DNA of 64,000 nt, taken from the NCBI RefSeq assembly GCF_013337285.1, contig NZ_SUPW01000001.1, positions 186,001 to 250,000 on the forward strand. Direction: 5' to 3'. The translations under genes were made by a program, and so were the position numbers. A model generated the notes under the pieces. It saw only the letters and a list, made by a program, of their open reading frames with translations, was not told where the DNA came from and did not search any database. This DNA comes from Agrobacterium tumefaciens (GTDB lineage Bacteria; Pseudomonadota; Alphaproteobacteria; Rhizobiales; Rhizobiaceae). Of this stretch, positions 20,799-29,251 are shown piece after piece. Positions within the stretch are counted from its first letter, which is position 1, and each line of letters begins with the position of its first letter.

Positions 20799-21098
20799 AT
20801 GAGAATAAGATTCGCACCTGCGGAAGCACTCGCGCTCCTGGTTGATGATCTGCGATTGGTGGAAGCAGGACGCTTGAATGCCATCGATCTTCGTGATGCG
20901 CCGATATTGTACAACCATCGTATCCTTCCACTTTCGGTGGGGATGCTTTCCGGAGTCGTTGAAGGACATCCAAGACTGGGGTCAGGTCGAAAGATCACGA
21001 CAAGCCAAGTATTCTACATCGATACCGAGGTCGGAGTAGCTCGGACGATGAGCCGCTGGTATCGCCTGGATCTTGGCGATGGTAAGGAGCGTCACTGA
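20799..21098 (+). CDS. DUF6634-like small protein
   Basis: The 99-residue protein starts at ATG 20799 behind AAAGGA. The sequence MRIRFAPAEALALLVDDLRL...APILYNHR...GHPRLGSGRKITTS...ARTMSRWYRLD resembles small proteins common on rhizobial islands and plasmids that I recall as DUF6634. The assignment is from memory of the pattern. No biochemical function is known to me. It is followed within 6 bp by tiny open frames that may be coupled to it. Confidence 0.65.
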   Translation: MRIRFAPAEALALLVDDLRLVEAGRLNAIDLRDAPILYNHRILPLSVGMLSGVVEGHPRLGSGRKITTSQVFYIDTEVGVARTMSRWYRLDLGDGKERH

Positions 21099-21103
21099 TG
21101 CCG

Positions 21104-21190
21104 TGAGGGTGCCGATCTTCATAAGGATGATCGCCGCGCGCCAAGCGAGGATTCGGCGCTGGCGCTGCCGAAACCTAGGTGTGGCCTGAT
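21104..21190 (+). CDS. Possible 28-residue basic micropeptide
   Basis: A GTG-started frame begins 5 bp after the DUF6634 stop and encodes a very basic peptide (VRVPIFIRMIAARQARIRRW...). Its TGA overlaps the next ATG (ATGA-type junction). The compact coupling is the only evidence for expression, and conservation was not tested. Confidence 0.3.
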
Positions 21191-21359
21191 GGACGAAGAA
21201 CCAGCGAAGAGCCTCCTTGATGAACTCAGGGAATTCGGTTTTCGCGCATTCCGTAGAGCGCGGTTGATAATAGGGCAGGGTCGCCCCAGGGAGAAGCTCC
21301 GAAAGTATCTGGCCATCCGAGACCGTTCGCGCGAGGAGCTTCGGGATGACGAGAAATAA
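21189..21359 (+). CDS. Possible 56-residue charged small protein
   Basis: An ATG overlapping the previous stop opens a frame for a charged helical peptide (MDEEPAKSLLDELREFGFRAFRR... ending REELRDDEK). The frame is also continuous with DUF6634 codons downstream of that gene's stop, so it could be a detached C-terminal part. There is no clear ribosome-binding site. Between here and 21578 lies one more coding-like fragment without a start (21422-21529, ILRIVEEAISGTNG). Confidence 0.35.
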   Translation: MDEEPAKSLLDELREFGFRAFRRARLIIGQGRPREKLRKYLAIRDRSREELRDDEK

Positions 21360-21577
21360 GCACTTTTCGACGAGGTGGCGCCGTTTTGCCGGCCTTGAGG
21401 ATAGCATACGATCCAGGCTGACTGTCCGACATTCTTAGGATCGTCGAGGAAGCCATCTCGGGTACAAATGGTGAAGCAGGTCGAAGGGAAGTTGAGGCTA
21501 AGTTGCGTAGATGGAAGTGGGCGGAATGAAAACAAGCTGAGCTCTGGGGTGGGATTCTGTCGCGGTTTTAACGCAGG

Positions 21578-22864
21578 TCAGAGATTCCCGGCACAATCCA
21601 ACAGACAATCAGAGAATTTTTTCTCCTCATCCTCGAGGTTTGTGGCATCTAAATCATAATAATATCCACTAAGCCTTATTCCGTTGACGGTACCAATAGT
21701 GCTCAGTCCATGTTGCTGATTGGGACCTCTCTGCAAAACAAGAACAGCATGATCTGTCTTGTAGGTAACTGCATATGTTATAGCTTGATTTATGTCGTCT
21801 CTGCTCGGTTTTTCTTTGTATTTTACCTCAACTATCAATTTTTTCCGCGACGATATATTCGTCACGACAATATCCGGTTGCGCTGGAGGGTTTTTCCGAT
21901 CATCGAATAATGGCTTTTTACCTCCCGCATTCCCGTCCAACACCCAAAATTCGTCACGCCGATTCCGCTCTAGTGTTTTTCGCAGGTAAGATTCGAACAA
22001 CTCCTCAAAATTGACAATGAAGGAACTCATATCTATGTCATTGCCATCGTCTTGTAGCGCGATCGCACTCTCGGAAAGGGCTAAGATAGCTATCGATAAG
22101 GGTCTGTAGTAGTATTCTCGGAACGAAGGAAGTCGCTTTTCGCGAATAATCTCCCGACATAATTTGATATCGTTATTATCAGAGGTCCTTATCGACTTTG
22201 GAATGCTTCGGTGGCTTTGTTCAAGCCCTAGAAACGTAGCGCGATCGATTGCGCCTTCGGAACGACCATTGTTTAGAAGCAGCTCTGCAGCTGTTTTGAT
22301 GACGCGATTGATCGGAATATCGAACGTCTGCCCAAACTGCGAGGTCACCATTTCATACCTTCGGCCCGAACTCCAGCATTTTGACACCGTTGCCGCGATG
22401 TCGATCTTGCCACGTAGGCTAGCTCCCACAAGGCGATTTCGCCTGTATTCCTTGTGTAGCCCATGTACTAGGACTTGGTTGACCGCAGCGGTGAAGTCTC
22501 TGGCGATGAACTCAAAAATACTTGCGCTGCGGTTGCGTTCGGCCAGATAGGGTCGCTGTGCGACGTCCAAATTGATCAGGGAGCTTTGGGCGATGTCTAC
22601 CACCCTCGCTATGTTACGCACAGGGAGCTTTGGCTTGACGTCGACCGTAATGTACGGCGTTAGCGGAATGCGGCCGACGAATGGCCCCGCCGATAAAATA
22701 GCCTTGCCGCGGCGAAACTGGACAAACAAGAGACCTTTCTGTTCCACGAAGGAATAGACTTGAGACACGCCGCCATGGAAGAGTTCGGACAATTCAAGTT
22801 CGCGCGAATTTCGGGATTCAAGTGTTATCACTGACTTGGTTTGCGCGATGCCTGGCAGTATCAT
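21578..22864 (-). CDS. McrC-like restriction nuclease subunit
   Basis: The 428-residue protein has the McrC/LlaJI.R2 layout. The N-terminal half carries GLLFVQFRRGKAILSAGPFVGRI and ITVDVKPKLPVRN, the central part LRGKIDI, and the C-terminal half a PD-(D/E)XK nuclease site, QPDIVVTN...KKLIVEVKYK, with Asp and the E-x-K pair. An AITYAVTYK helix follows. McrC-type subunits are recruited by an McrB-like GTPase and cut DNA. The gene lies 6 bp downstream of the McrB-like gene, so the two are one operon. Confidence 0.88.
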   Translation of the reverse strand: MILPGIAQTKSVITLESRNSRELELSELFHGGVSQVYSFVEQKGLLFVQFRRGKAILSAGPFVGRIPLTPYITVDVKPKLPVRNIARVVDIAQSSLINLDVAQRPYLAERNRSASIFEFIARDFTAAVNQVLVHGLHKEYRRNRLVGASLRGKIDIAATVSKCWSSGRRYEMVTSQFGQTFDIPINRVIKTAAELLLNNGRSEGAIDRATFLGLEQSHRSIPKSIRTSDNNDIKLCREIIREKRLPSFREYYYRPLSIAILALSESAIALQDDGNDIDMSSFIVNFEELFESYLRKTLERNRRDEFWVLDGNAGGKKPLFDDRKNPPAQPDIVVTNISSRKKLIVEVKYKEKPSRDDINQAITYAVTYKTDHAVLVLQRGPNQQHGLSTIGTVNGIRLSGYYYDLDATNLEDEEKKFSDCLLDCAGNL

Positions 22865-22870
22865 TGTCGA

Positions 22871-24667
22871 TCAGCTCTGTGCCGCCTCTTCGGGAATATC
22901 ATTTTGTTCTTGCAAAGGGACCTCTGCTTGCGACAGCCGGTCAAGGCAATTCTCCCATAGACTTTCGGAATCATTCAGCGCGTCAGGATTAAATCGAAGA
23001 TTCTTTTGAACAAGATACTTTAATTGCGTTTCCCACAAGCGGGTCAGTGATGCTTTATCCCGTACAGATTGGAAGAAGGCGTGCCCGACCTCAACAAAGC
23101 GTTGGATTCCGACAAAGAATTCGATCGTTGGTCCAATAAGGCCGGCATCCGCGCCGTTGTCGTTCAGAAATCCTCTTAGTCGCTCTTTATCTGGCAGCAT
23201 GTTGACCTTCGCCCACCGCCTCTCCATGGCAGCGTCTAGTTCATCCACAGAGCGGTCCTCGGGGTTCATTGTAGCGAAGAATACAAGATTTCGGGGTATT
23301 GATGTCTGCCGTCCTGAGGGGAGGAAAAATGGCACTCCTCGCAGAGAACTCTCCATATAGGTCAAAGTCTCTCCAAGCGTTCGTGCGGGATCGGTGCGGC
23401 TGAACTCGTCAATAACCATTACGACGGGCGCATCGGTCGACGAAGCAAGCGAAATCATTTTCAAAAGATGCTTATCTACCAGGCCGAAGCCACCCTGGCC
23501 ATCTGGGGCATACCCTTCCACGAAGTCTTCATATTGATAAGAAGGATGAAATTGCACCTCTCGGATGCGGGATGTCTCTCCATTTGTCAATTTCAACGCA
23601 ATCTGACGCGCGTACCACGATTTTCCGGTTCCGGGAGGGCCGACGAACATAACTCCAGCGGCGCGATCGATGGTGAGAAGCTTTTGCACTTCGAGATAGA
23701 TAGGATCATCGTCCTTCAGCTCGGAAGGCATAAACTGAACGGGTTGAGCCATATCCTGAGGCATATTGATTTCGATAGCCTCGTCCAGATAATCAAACCA
23801 TGCCTTTTGGCTATCACCGAAGTCTTGCCACTGAACGAATTGTTCAAGTTCGCCTGGAATGAGAAGCGAACCCAGCGCCGTAAATTTTCGTTTGCCGCCC
23901 GACGATTCGCGGTCGATCAACAGGCCGCCGAATCCCGCTGCTGAGAACCATGGGGTTATACGGCGAGTAGCTTGTTGTGGGTCGGTATATACTGCAGGAC
24001 CCAAGTGCTTTTCGGCGCTCCGAGGATTTTGTGGATCGTAGTCAGGTTCTTGCCGAGCCATTGCGATAAGATTGATAGCGTCGCTAACGTCGGCATCACG
24101 CATTGTGCGCAGCAGAACTCGATGAACTTCCTCCCAATGAAGCCACTCAAGCTTGTCGATGGCCCGCCATATTGTTCGGTAAGGCAACACGTCACAATCG
24201 GGCGGATAGTCGCGATTCTTTGTTGTTGGGTTCAAAAGCTGTTGTCGTCCTAAGACTCGGACCGCCGCCGCCGCAATCTTTAGTCTCTCACGCTCCACTG
24301 CGGCATGTGCCGCAGCATAGCTGTCCGACACTACCGCCCCAAAACGGGTTCGCTGGACTTTGCCATCTTGAATCCACAAAAGGCCGAGTTCCTGGAACAA
24401 TTTCTTCCAAGTTTCAATACGGGTCTCGGCTATCTGCTCTTTAAAAAGCGGCGCTATCTCACTATAAGGACGCTGATAGGGCTGTCCTGAGCTTTCCAAA
24501 AAGCCAACCAGCTTTGAATTAATCTCTCCTACCTCAAGGCGGACATCCGCGTCTGCCAATACATCGCGTAAGGGCGTTCCCCAGTTGTCTATCGGCACGC
24601 TTGAACCCCGTTCGTTCTCATTTCTGGCTTTGCTCAGCGGCGAAGAATCGGTAATCATCCCTGCCAT
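22871..24667 (-). CDS. McrB-like AAA+ GTPase, target-recognising restriction subunit
   Basis: The 598 residues end in an McrB-type AAA+ domain: Walker A VGPPGTGKSW (about residue 343), FHPSYQYEDFVEGYAPD (the McrB signature), Walker B VMVIDEFSRTDPA and the sensor FFATMNPEDRS. The first 320 residues show no domain I recognise and probably hold the DNA-recognition part, as in LlaJI.R1. McrB-like motors hydrolyse GTP, assemble into hexamers and activate McrC. It is divergent from the double methyltransferase across only 54 bp, so their promoters overlap. A second Met lies three codons in. Confidence 0.88.
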   Translation of the reverse strand: MAGMITDSSPLSKARNENERGSSVPIDNWGTPLRDVLADADVRLEVGEINSKLVGFLESSGQPYQRPYSEIAPLFKEQIAETRIETWKKLFQELGLLWIQDGKVQRTRFGAVVSDSYAAAHAAVERERLKIAAAAVRVLGRQQLLNPTTKNRDYPPDCDVLPYRTIWRAIDKLEWLHWEEVHRVLLRTMRDADVSDAINLIAMARQEPDYDPQNPRSAEKHLGPAVYTDPQQATRRITPWFSAAGFGGLLIDRESSGGKRKFTALGSLLIPGELEQFVQWQDFGDSQKAWFDYLDEAIEINMPQDMAQPVQFMPSELKDDDPIYLEVQKLLTIDRAAGVMFVGPPGTGKSWYARQIALKLTNGETSRIREVQFHPSYQYEDFVEGYAPDGQGGFGLVDKHLLKMISLASSTDAPVVMVIDEFSRTDPARTLGETLTYMESSLRGVPFFLPSGRQTSIPRNLVFFATMNPEDRSVDELDAAMERRWAKVNMLPDKERLRGFLNDNGADAGLIGPTIEFFVGIQRFVEVGHAFFQSVRDKASLTRLWETQLKYLVQKNLRFNPDALNDSESLWENCLDRLSQAEVPLQEQNDIPEEAAQS

Positions 24668-24721
24668 CGAGTCGGCTTAACACAAGGGCCGTATGCAGTT
24701 AAGTGGTATGGAGCGGCGCGA

Positions 24722-26950
24722 GTGAACGCAGAAGTTGACGTAATTGATTTGTTCTGCGGGTGTGGCGGACTTAGCGCAGGTTTCGGCTTAGCTAACGAAG
24801 GTAACAGTTTTCGAGTTCTTGGTGGCGTCGATGTCGATAATCATGCGGTCGCTACATATAAGGACCAGATAAAAGCGCCGGCGTTGATCGCCGACGTGAG
24901 GACCCTGTTGTCGGACGAAGCTCTTCTCGATGCCCAAAAGGTGTGGAGGCCAAGAGGCAAAGGTCCGCTCGTCGTCATTGGTGGACCTCCGTGCCAGGGT
25001 TTTTCGGCACATAGAAAGAAGGATGAGCGAAGCGATTCCCGCAATGATTTGGTCGACGTATTCTTCCAAGTCGCGCTTAAACTTTGCCCAGAATTCATTG
25101 TTATGGAGAACGTTCCTGAGGTCTTTGACGACAAGCATTGGCCAGCTATTGCTCGGTCAATCGCCAAAGTTGAAGAGGCTGGTTATCGTGTCCGAGCAAG
25201 AGTGCACAATCTCGCTGATTTTGGTGTTCCCCAGGCGCGATTCCGGGCAGTGATCGTAGCAAGACGAGCAGGTCGGCTGTTCAACTTTCCGATTGGACTT
25301 CAACAAGTTCATCAGACGGTTCGCGACGCGATTGGAGGACTCCCCCCCATCAAAGCTGGGGAACGCCACTCAGGCGACGCAATGCACGTAGCGCCCGCGC
25401 ACACCAACAGGATACTAGAGCTTATAGCCTCTGTCCCGCACGACGGCGGGAGCCGTCGGGAAGCCAATCAGTCACTTCTTCCGAACTGTCATGAGGAAGT
25501 TGATGGATTCAGAGATGTCTATGGAAGGTTGGCATGGGATCGCCCTTCGATTAGCATTACTGCTAAGTCTTCGACACCGTCATGTGGACGTTTCCTGCAT
25601 CCTCAGCAGGATCGGAACATTTCGGTGCGAGAAGCGGCGCTCTTGCAGGGCTTCCCAGGCGATTTCATGTTCTCTGGGCCACTCGTGCAGTTGTATCGGC
25701 AGATCGGAAATGCGGTGAGCCCAATTTTCGCAAGGCACCTTGCTGAGAAAATTGACCTGGAACTAAGGTCTCCCTCAATTGTATGTGACGAGCTCGAGCA
25801 TGACGTTTCGACCGCTCAAGGGCGATCGTTCACAAGCTCCATCGCTTCGCGAAAAAAGGAGCGCAGTAATCGACGAACCCTGAGCTATCGACCAACCGCA
25901 ATTGATCTTTTCTCAGGGGCAGGTGGCTTGAGCCTCGGTCTCTTGCAGGCAGGGTTTGATTTACGTTTTGCTCTCGACAATGATTCAGACGCCGTCCGGA
26001 CATATCGCTACAACTTGGGTCCGCATATAGTAGAGCGTTCTGCCACGGAAATGTCATTTGAGGAAATTCTGTCACGATCGAACTTGCGATCCGGCGAATG
26101 TGACTTTCTCGTGGGCGGGCCGCCCTGCCAAGGCTTTTCGCAGCATCGGCGGGGCGATGATGACGATGACCGGAACGAGCTAGTCCATTGGTTCGGATCA
26201 GCCATTAGCTTTATTCGTCCGAAGGCGTTCATGCTTGAGAACGTGCCCTACATCGCTGCCAAAAGGGGACGGAGGATACTCGCGAACTTCGTGCAGCAAG
26301 TGCAGGATGCAGGCTACCGGGTTCAGACAGCGATCGTGGATGCGTCCAACTATGGGATAGCCCAACGCCGTCAAAGATTCATCGCAATCGGATTTTCAAA
26401 CGAAGTGTCAGGCGGTTACTCATTGCCTCTGCATGCGGATGTTGCCCCCCAAACTATTCGCGATGCGATCGGTCACCTGCCATCACCCGACCTCAAGCTA
26501 GAGCACCCAGATTTTGCTAACCATGTTGGTACAGCGATCTCTGAACTCAATCGCGAGAGAATCTCCTACGTTCCGCAGGGTGGTGGATGGACAGATATTC
26601 CAGAACATCTTCGACTCAATTGTCACACCAACCACCGCGGCCATGGCCATCTCGATGTCTATGGGCGATTGAACTGGACGGGATTGGCGACAACCATAAC
26701 CGCGCATTCCGACAGCTTCACGAGGGGACGATACGCTCATCCAGAAGAAAATCGACCTCTAACTGGGCGCGAATTGGCAGCGCTTCAGTCGTTCCCAGCC
26801 TGGTTTCGGTTCGTAGCTGACAAAAAGAGTGTAGCCCGCCTGATCGGCAACGCCGTTCCACCTGCTTTAGCTCGCGTCCTAGCGGTATCGGTGATGGAGG
26901 AACTGTCACGACCAGAGAATCTGCGTCTTAAAATCAGACGAGTTGCCTGA
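24722..26950 (+). CDS. DNA cytosine-C5 methyltransferase with two complete catalytic domains fused in tandem
   Basis: The 742-residue protein contains two full C5-methyltransferases. Domain 1 (about 1-345): motif I DLFCGCGGLSAGF, IV GGPPCQGFSAHR, VI MENVPEV, VIII QARFRAV and X QIGNAVSP. Domain 2 (about 390-742): I DLFSGAGGLSLG, IV GGPPCQGFSQHR, VI LENVPYI, VIII QRRQRFI and X LIGNAVPP. Both keep the catalytic Cys and a target-recognition segment between VIII and IX. Two C5 methyltransferases paired with McrB/McrC-like restriction genes define LlaJI-type systems, where each enzyme modifies one strand of an asymmetric site. The GTG start is set by GGAG 8 bp upstream. Confidence 0.92.
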   Translation: MNAEVDVIDLFCGCGGLSAGFGLANEGNSFRVLGGVDVDNHAVATYKDQIKAPALIADVRTLLSDEALLDAQKVWRPRGKGPLVVIGGPPCQGFSAHRKKDERSDSRNDLVDVFFQVALKLCPEFIVMENVPEVFDDKHWPAIARSIAKVEEAGYRVRARVHNLADFGVPQARFRAVIVARRAGRLFNFPIGLQQVHQTVRDAIGGLPPIKAGERHSGDAMHVAPAHTNRILELIASVPHDGGSRREANQSLLPNCHEEVDGFRDVYGRLAWDRPSISITAKSSTPSCGRFLHPQQDRNISVREAALLQGFPGDFMFSGPLVQLYRQIGNAVSPIFARHLAEKIDLELRSPSIVCDELEHDVSTAQGRSFTSSIASRKKERSNRRTLSYRPTAIDLFSGAGGLSLGLLQAGFDLRFALDNDSDAVRTYRYNLGPHIVERSATEMSFEEILSRSNLRSGECDFLVGGPPCQGFSQHRRGDDDDDRNELVHWFGSAISFIRPKAFMLENVPYIAAKRGRRILANFVQQVQDAGYRVQTAIVDASNYGIAQRRQRFIAIGFSNEVSGGYSLPLHADVAPQTIRDAIGHLPSPDLKLEHPDFANHVGTAISELNRERISYVPQGGGWTDIPEHLRLNCHTNHRGHGHLDVYGRLNWTGLATTITAHSDSFTRGRYAHPEENRPLTGRELAALQSFPAWFRFVADKKSVARLIGNAVPPALARVLAVSVMEELSRPENLRLKIRRVA

Positions 26951-27003
26951 TCGTTCTCTGCGCCAATTTCCGAGCAGCATATTGGGGCTCAAACGCCGTG
27001 AAG

Positions 27004-27486
27004 TCAGATTGGTCGATCGTAGCCGAGCGCAATTTGAATAGCAGCGAGTTCAGCAAGTAGCCTGTTGGTATCATCAATGAGCGTGCACTCCCAGACGATC
27101 CGAACCGACCATCCCGCGTTTTCAAGCGACGCCTGATTTTCCTCGTCACGCTGGGCATTCCGATCCAGTTTTTCCTCCCAAAACTGTACGTTAGACAACG
27201 GTCTCTTTTGTCCTTTTGAACAATGATGTCCGTGCCAGAAACAACCATGAACAAACACGGCCATCTTGTATCGTCGTAGAACTATATCTGGCTTTCCGGC
27301 CAATTGGGAATGGTGAAGGCGATAACGAAAGCCTGCGTGAAATAAAGCGGAACGAACGAATAATTCCGGTCGAGTGTGTCGAGACCGGACTCGCGACATC
27401 GCATACGCAAGCTGTACCGTGGTCAATCTATCGGTCTTTGTGGCAGCCAAGGGGCTTATCTCTCCATACGGCGTGACATCCCTCAA
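27004..27486 (-). CDS. vsr: Very-short-patch-repair endonuclease (Vsr)
   Basis: The 160-residue protein matches Vsr: MSRVRSRHTRPELFVRSAL, GFRYRLHHSQLAGKPDIVLRR with the catalytic Asp, VFVHGCFWHGHHC with the zinc/active-site His and Cys, NVQFWEEKLDRNAQRD and GWSVRIVWEC. Vsr nicks beside T of T:G mismatches created when 5-methylcytosine deaminates, protecting the methylated site from mutation. It converges on the methyltransferase gene with 53 bp between stops, which fits repair of that enzyme's product. Confidence 0.93.
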   Translation of the reverse strand: MRDVTPYGEISPLAATKTDRLTTVQLAYAMSRVRSRHTRPELFVRSALFHAGFRYRLHHSQLAGKPDIVLRRYKMAVFVHGCFWHGHHCSKGQKRPLSNVQFWEEKLDRNAQRDEENQASLENAGWSVRIVWECTLIDDTNRLLAELAAIQIALGYDRPI

Positions 27487-27870
27487 TCAAGCTGATTCTA
27501 CTTCGCTCTCTCTCAGTTGCAGTCGCGATCGGCAATGCGCCGCTTTTACGACGGTACGCTCACCAAGTCCCATAGTGTTTCCATGCCTAGCAATATGCTT
27601 GTCGGTTGTGGTTGCCTGCACGACCTTGTCCGCAACAGCGGCTTCGAAATCGGTTTCTATTAATTCACCTTCACTTTCGAACGATTCCCTAATGCGCGGG
27701 GCGGCGACATCGCTGTAGAAAACTGGTCGGTTAATACCCACGCCTTGGCCTCCGGGCTCGCCGCTATCCCGCGATTTCCCAACGGCTCCCGCATATTCCC
27801 GCCAACCGCAGAGATCGGTGTCAAAAAAAACGGCACAGAAATGTAAACTTACCAGGAGAAAATCCGGCAT
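27487..27870 (-). CDS. Hypothetical ORF directly upstream of vsr
   Basis: A 127-codon open frame ends exactly where vsr begins. I do not recognise it. Its first 30 codons run over an island-end octamer, so any real start is probably further in. The segment from about residue 50 (RIRESFESEGELIETDFEAAVADKV) looks protein-like, while the N-terminal part does not. It could be a small vsr-coupled gene or the tail of a lost one. Confidence 0.3.
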   Translation of the reverse strand: MPDFLLVSLHFCAVFFDTDLCGWREYAGAVGKSRDSGEPGGQGVGINRPVFYSDVAAPRIRESFESEGELIETDFEAAVADKVVQATTTDKHIARHGNTMGLGERTVVKAAHCRSRLQLRESEVESA

Positions 27871-27961
27871 TTGGGCTTGTATGTTGACTAAATCGCGACG
27901 ATGCTAGTCACACCGAGCCAACAACGGATTGAATCTTCTATGTTCTCTCTCTCAGTTTACA
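27842..27961. repeat. Right-end cluster of the island octamer
   Basis: TGTAAACT lies at 27842-27849 and its complement AGTTTACA at 27954-27961. Read from outside inward, the outer copy is preceded by GGGAGCG (complement of 27967-27973) five bases before it. The left end also has GGGAGCG, ten bases before its outer octamer. The shared arrangement supports these as element ends. Confidence 0.6.
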
Positions 27962-28102
27962 TTCCTCGCTCCCTATTACCGTTCTGATCGCGTGACGATG
28001 GTGGGAGCGGGCTGCGCGTGTCGGCTTCCATCGTTTTTGACTGTCACAGGCTGCTAACCAAAGGGCTTGCAGCGCATATTGTGACGGTATCGCAGGCTCT
28101 TC

Positions 28103-29251
28103 TTATGCTGCGGCCTTGTCCGCCAGCATCGCGACCATGACATCGGATTGCGACACGATGCCCACCATCTTGCCGTTGGCGTCGATGACAGGCAGGTAGT
28201 GCAGTCCTTCTTCCGCAAAGCGGATAATTGCTTCCTCGATTGCCGTTTCTGGCTGCACGGTTCTGACCGGCGAGGTCATGATGTCCTTGACGGTATCGTT
28301 GGGGGCGCTGGCGCCGGACAGAATGAGGCGCAGCCGCTGCAGGAAGCCGATGGAGGGTCGACCGTTTCTCCAGCTCGCCTTTTCCAGAAAATCCGTCTGG
28401 GTGACGATGCCGACGATTTCGGCTTTGTCGTTGGTGACGGGCAGCGCCTTGAAATGATGGCTGTGCATCAGCGCATGGGCATGGCGCAGGCTATCGTCAG
28501 GGGCGACGCCGACCACATCCCGCGACATGACGCTGGCGCAATCGAGATGCAGCGCACGGCGACGCCAGGAGCGCAGCTCGGTCTTGCGCAGGATGGTTTC
28601 CAGCTCGTCGCGGTCGATATCCAGAACCTGGTCGTATTCCTTCAGCACTTCGTCGAGATCGGCGGAGGAGAAGCCGATTTTCTGGATGGGGGTGGGATCC
28701 GTGGTGCCGTGGCTGGCTTTTCCCAGCTTCAGACCATGCGGATAGGCGCGGCCGGTGGCATTGTTATAGACCAGCGCCAGGGCGAGCAGGATCAGCGAGT
28801 TTCCGGCGACCGGCCAGAGCAGGAAACCATAGCCGAGGCCGTGCACGGCGGGGCCGCCGAGAACGGCTGTCAGCGCCACCGCGCCGCTTGGCGGGTGCAG
28901 GCACCGCAACGCCATCATGGCGGCGATGGCAAGACTGATGGCGAGCGCGCTGGCGAAGAATATATCCGGAACAAGCAGCGCCACCGTTACGCCCACGAAA
29001 GCCGACACCAGATTGCCGCACATGATCGACCAGGGTTGCGCCAGCGGGCTGGACGGCACGGCGAATAACAGCACTGCCGATGCGCCCATCGGTGCGATCA
29101 TGGCGGGCAGGGTGGGGTCGAAGCGAAAAGCGAGACTGCCCAGAAGCCCGGTCAGCAGAATGCCGACAAAGGCGCCGGTGGCTGCGCGCAGCCTTTCCCT
29201 GTTGCTGACGGGAGCGGCATCCGGGATGAGGCGGCGCAGCGTGGATCGCAT
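28103..29251 (-). CDS. HPP-family membrane protein with C-terminal CBS domain pair
   Basis: The product is 382 residues from ATG 29251 (MRSTLRRLIPDAAP); a longer TTG start at 29332 is possible. The N-terminal half is an HPP domain with several membrane helices, containing PMGASAVLLFAVPSSPLAQPW and CLHPPSGAVALTAVLGG. The C-terminal half has two CBS motifs (VMSRDVVGV...GIVTQTDFL and IMTSPVRTV...GIVSQSDVM), which bind adenosyl ligands. HPP proteins have been linked to nitrite transport in chloroplasts and cyanobacteria; the bacterial HPP-CBS substrate is not established. It is the first core gene beyond the island. Confidence 0.85.
   Translation of the reverse strand: MRSTLRRLIPDAAPVSNRERLRAATGAFVGILLTGLLGSLAFRFDPTLPAMIAPMGASAVLLFAVPSSPLAQPWSIMCGNLVSAFVGVTVALLVPDIFFASALAISLAIAAMMALRCLHPPSGAVALTAVLGGPAVHGLGYGFLLWPVAGNSLILLALALVYNNATGRAYPHGLKLGKASHGTTDPTPIQKIGFSSADLDEVLKEYDQVLDIDRDELETILRKTELRSWRRRALHLDCASVMSRDVVGVAPDDSLRHAHALMHSHHFKALPVTNDKAEIVGIVTQTDFLEKASWRNGRPSIGFLQRLRLILSGASAPNDTVKDIMTSPVRTVQPETAIEEAIIRFAEEGLHYLPVIDANGKMVGIVSQSDVMVAMLADKAAA

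Larger units (their letters stand above)
11803..28009. mobile_element. GInt-like genomic island (recombinase trio) carrying an LlaJI-type restriction-modification system
   Basis: The island lies between two core genes, ssb and the HPP-CBS gene. On the left is a recombinase-trio operon with RecD2-like helicase; on the right are McrBC-like, double methyltransferase and Vsr genes. Boundary evidence is as follows. GGGAGCG occurs at 11803-11809 and again in the same orientation at 28003-28009, each soon followed by CTGC. The octamer TGTAAACT or its complement is clustered just inside both ends. GInt islands with ginABCD genes are an established class of mobile island, but membership is judged from gene architecture only. 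The exact end points are inferred. Confidence 0.7.
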
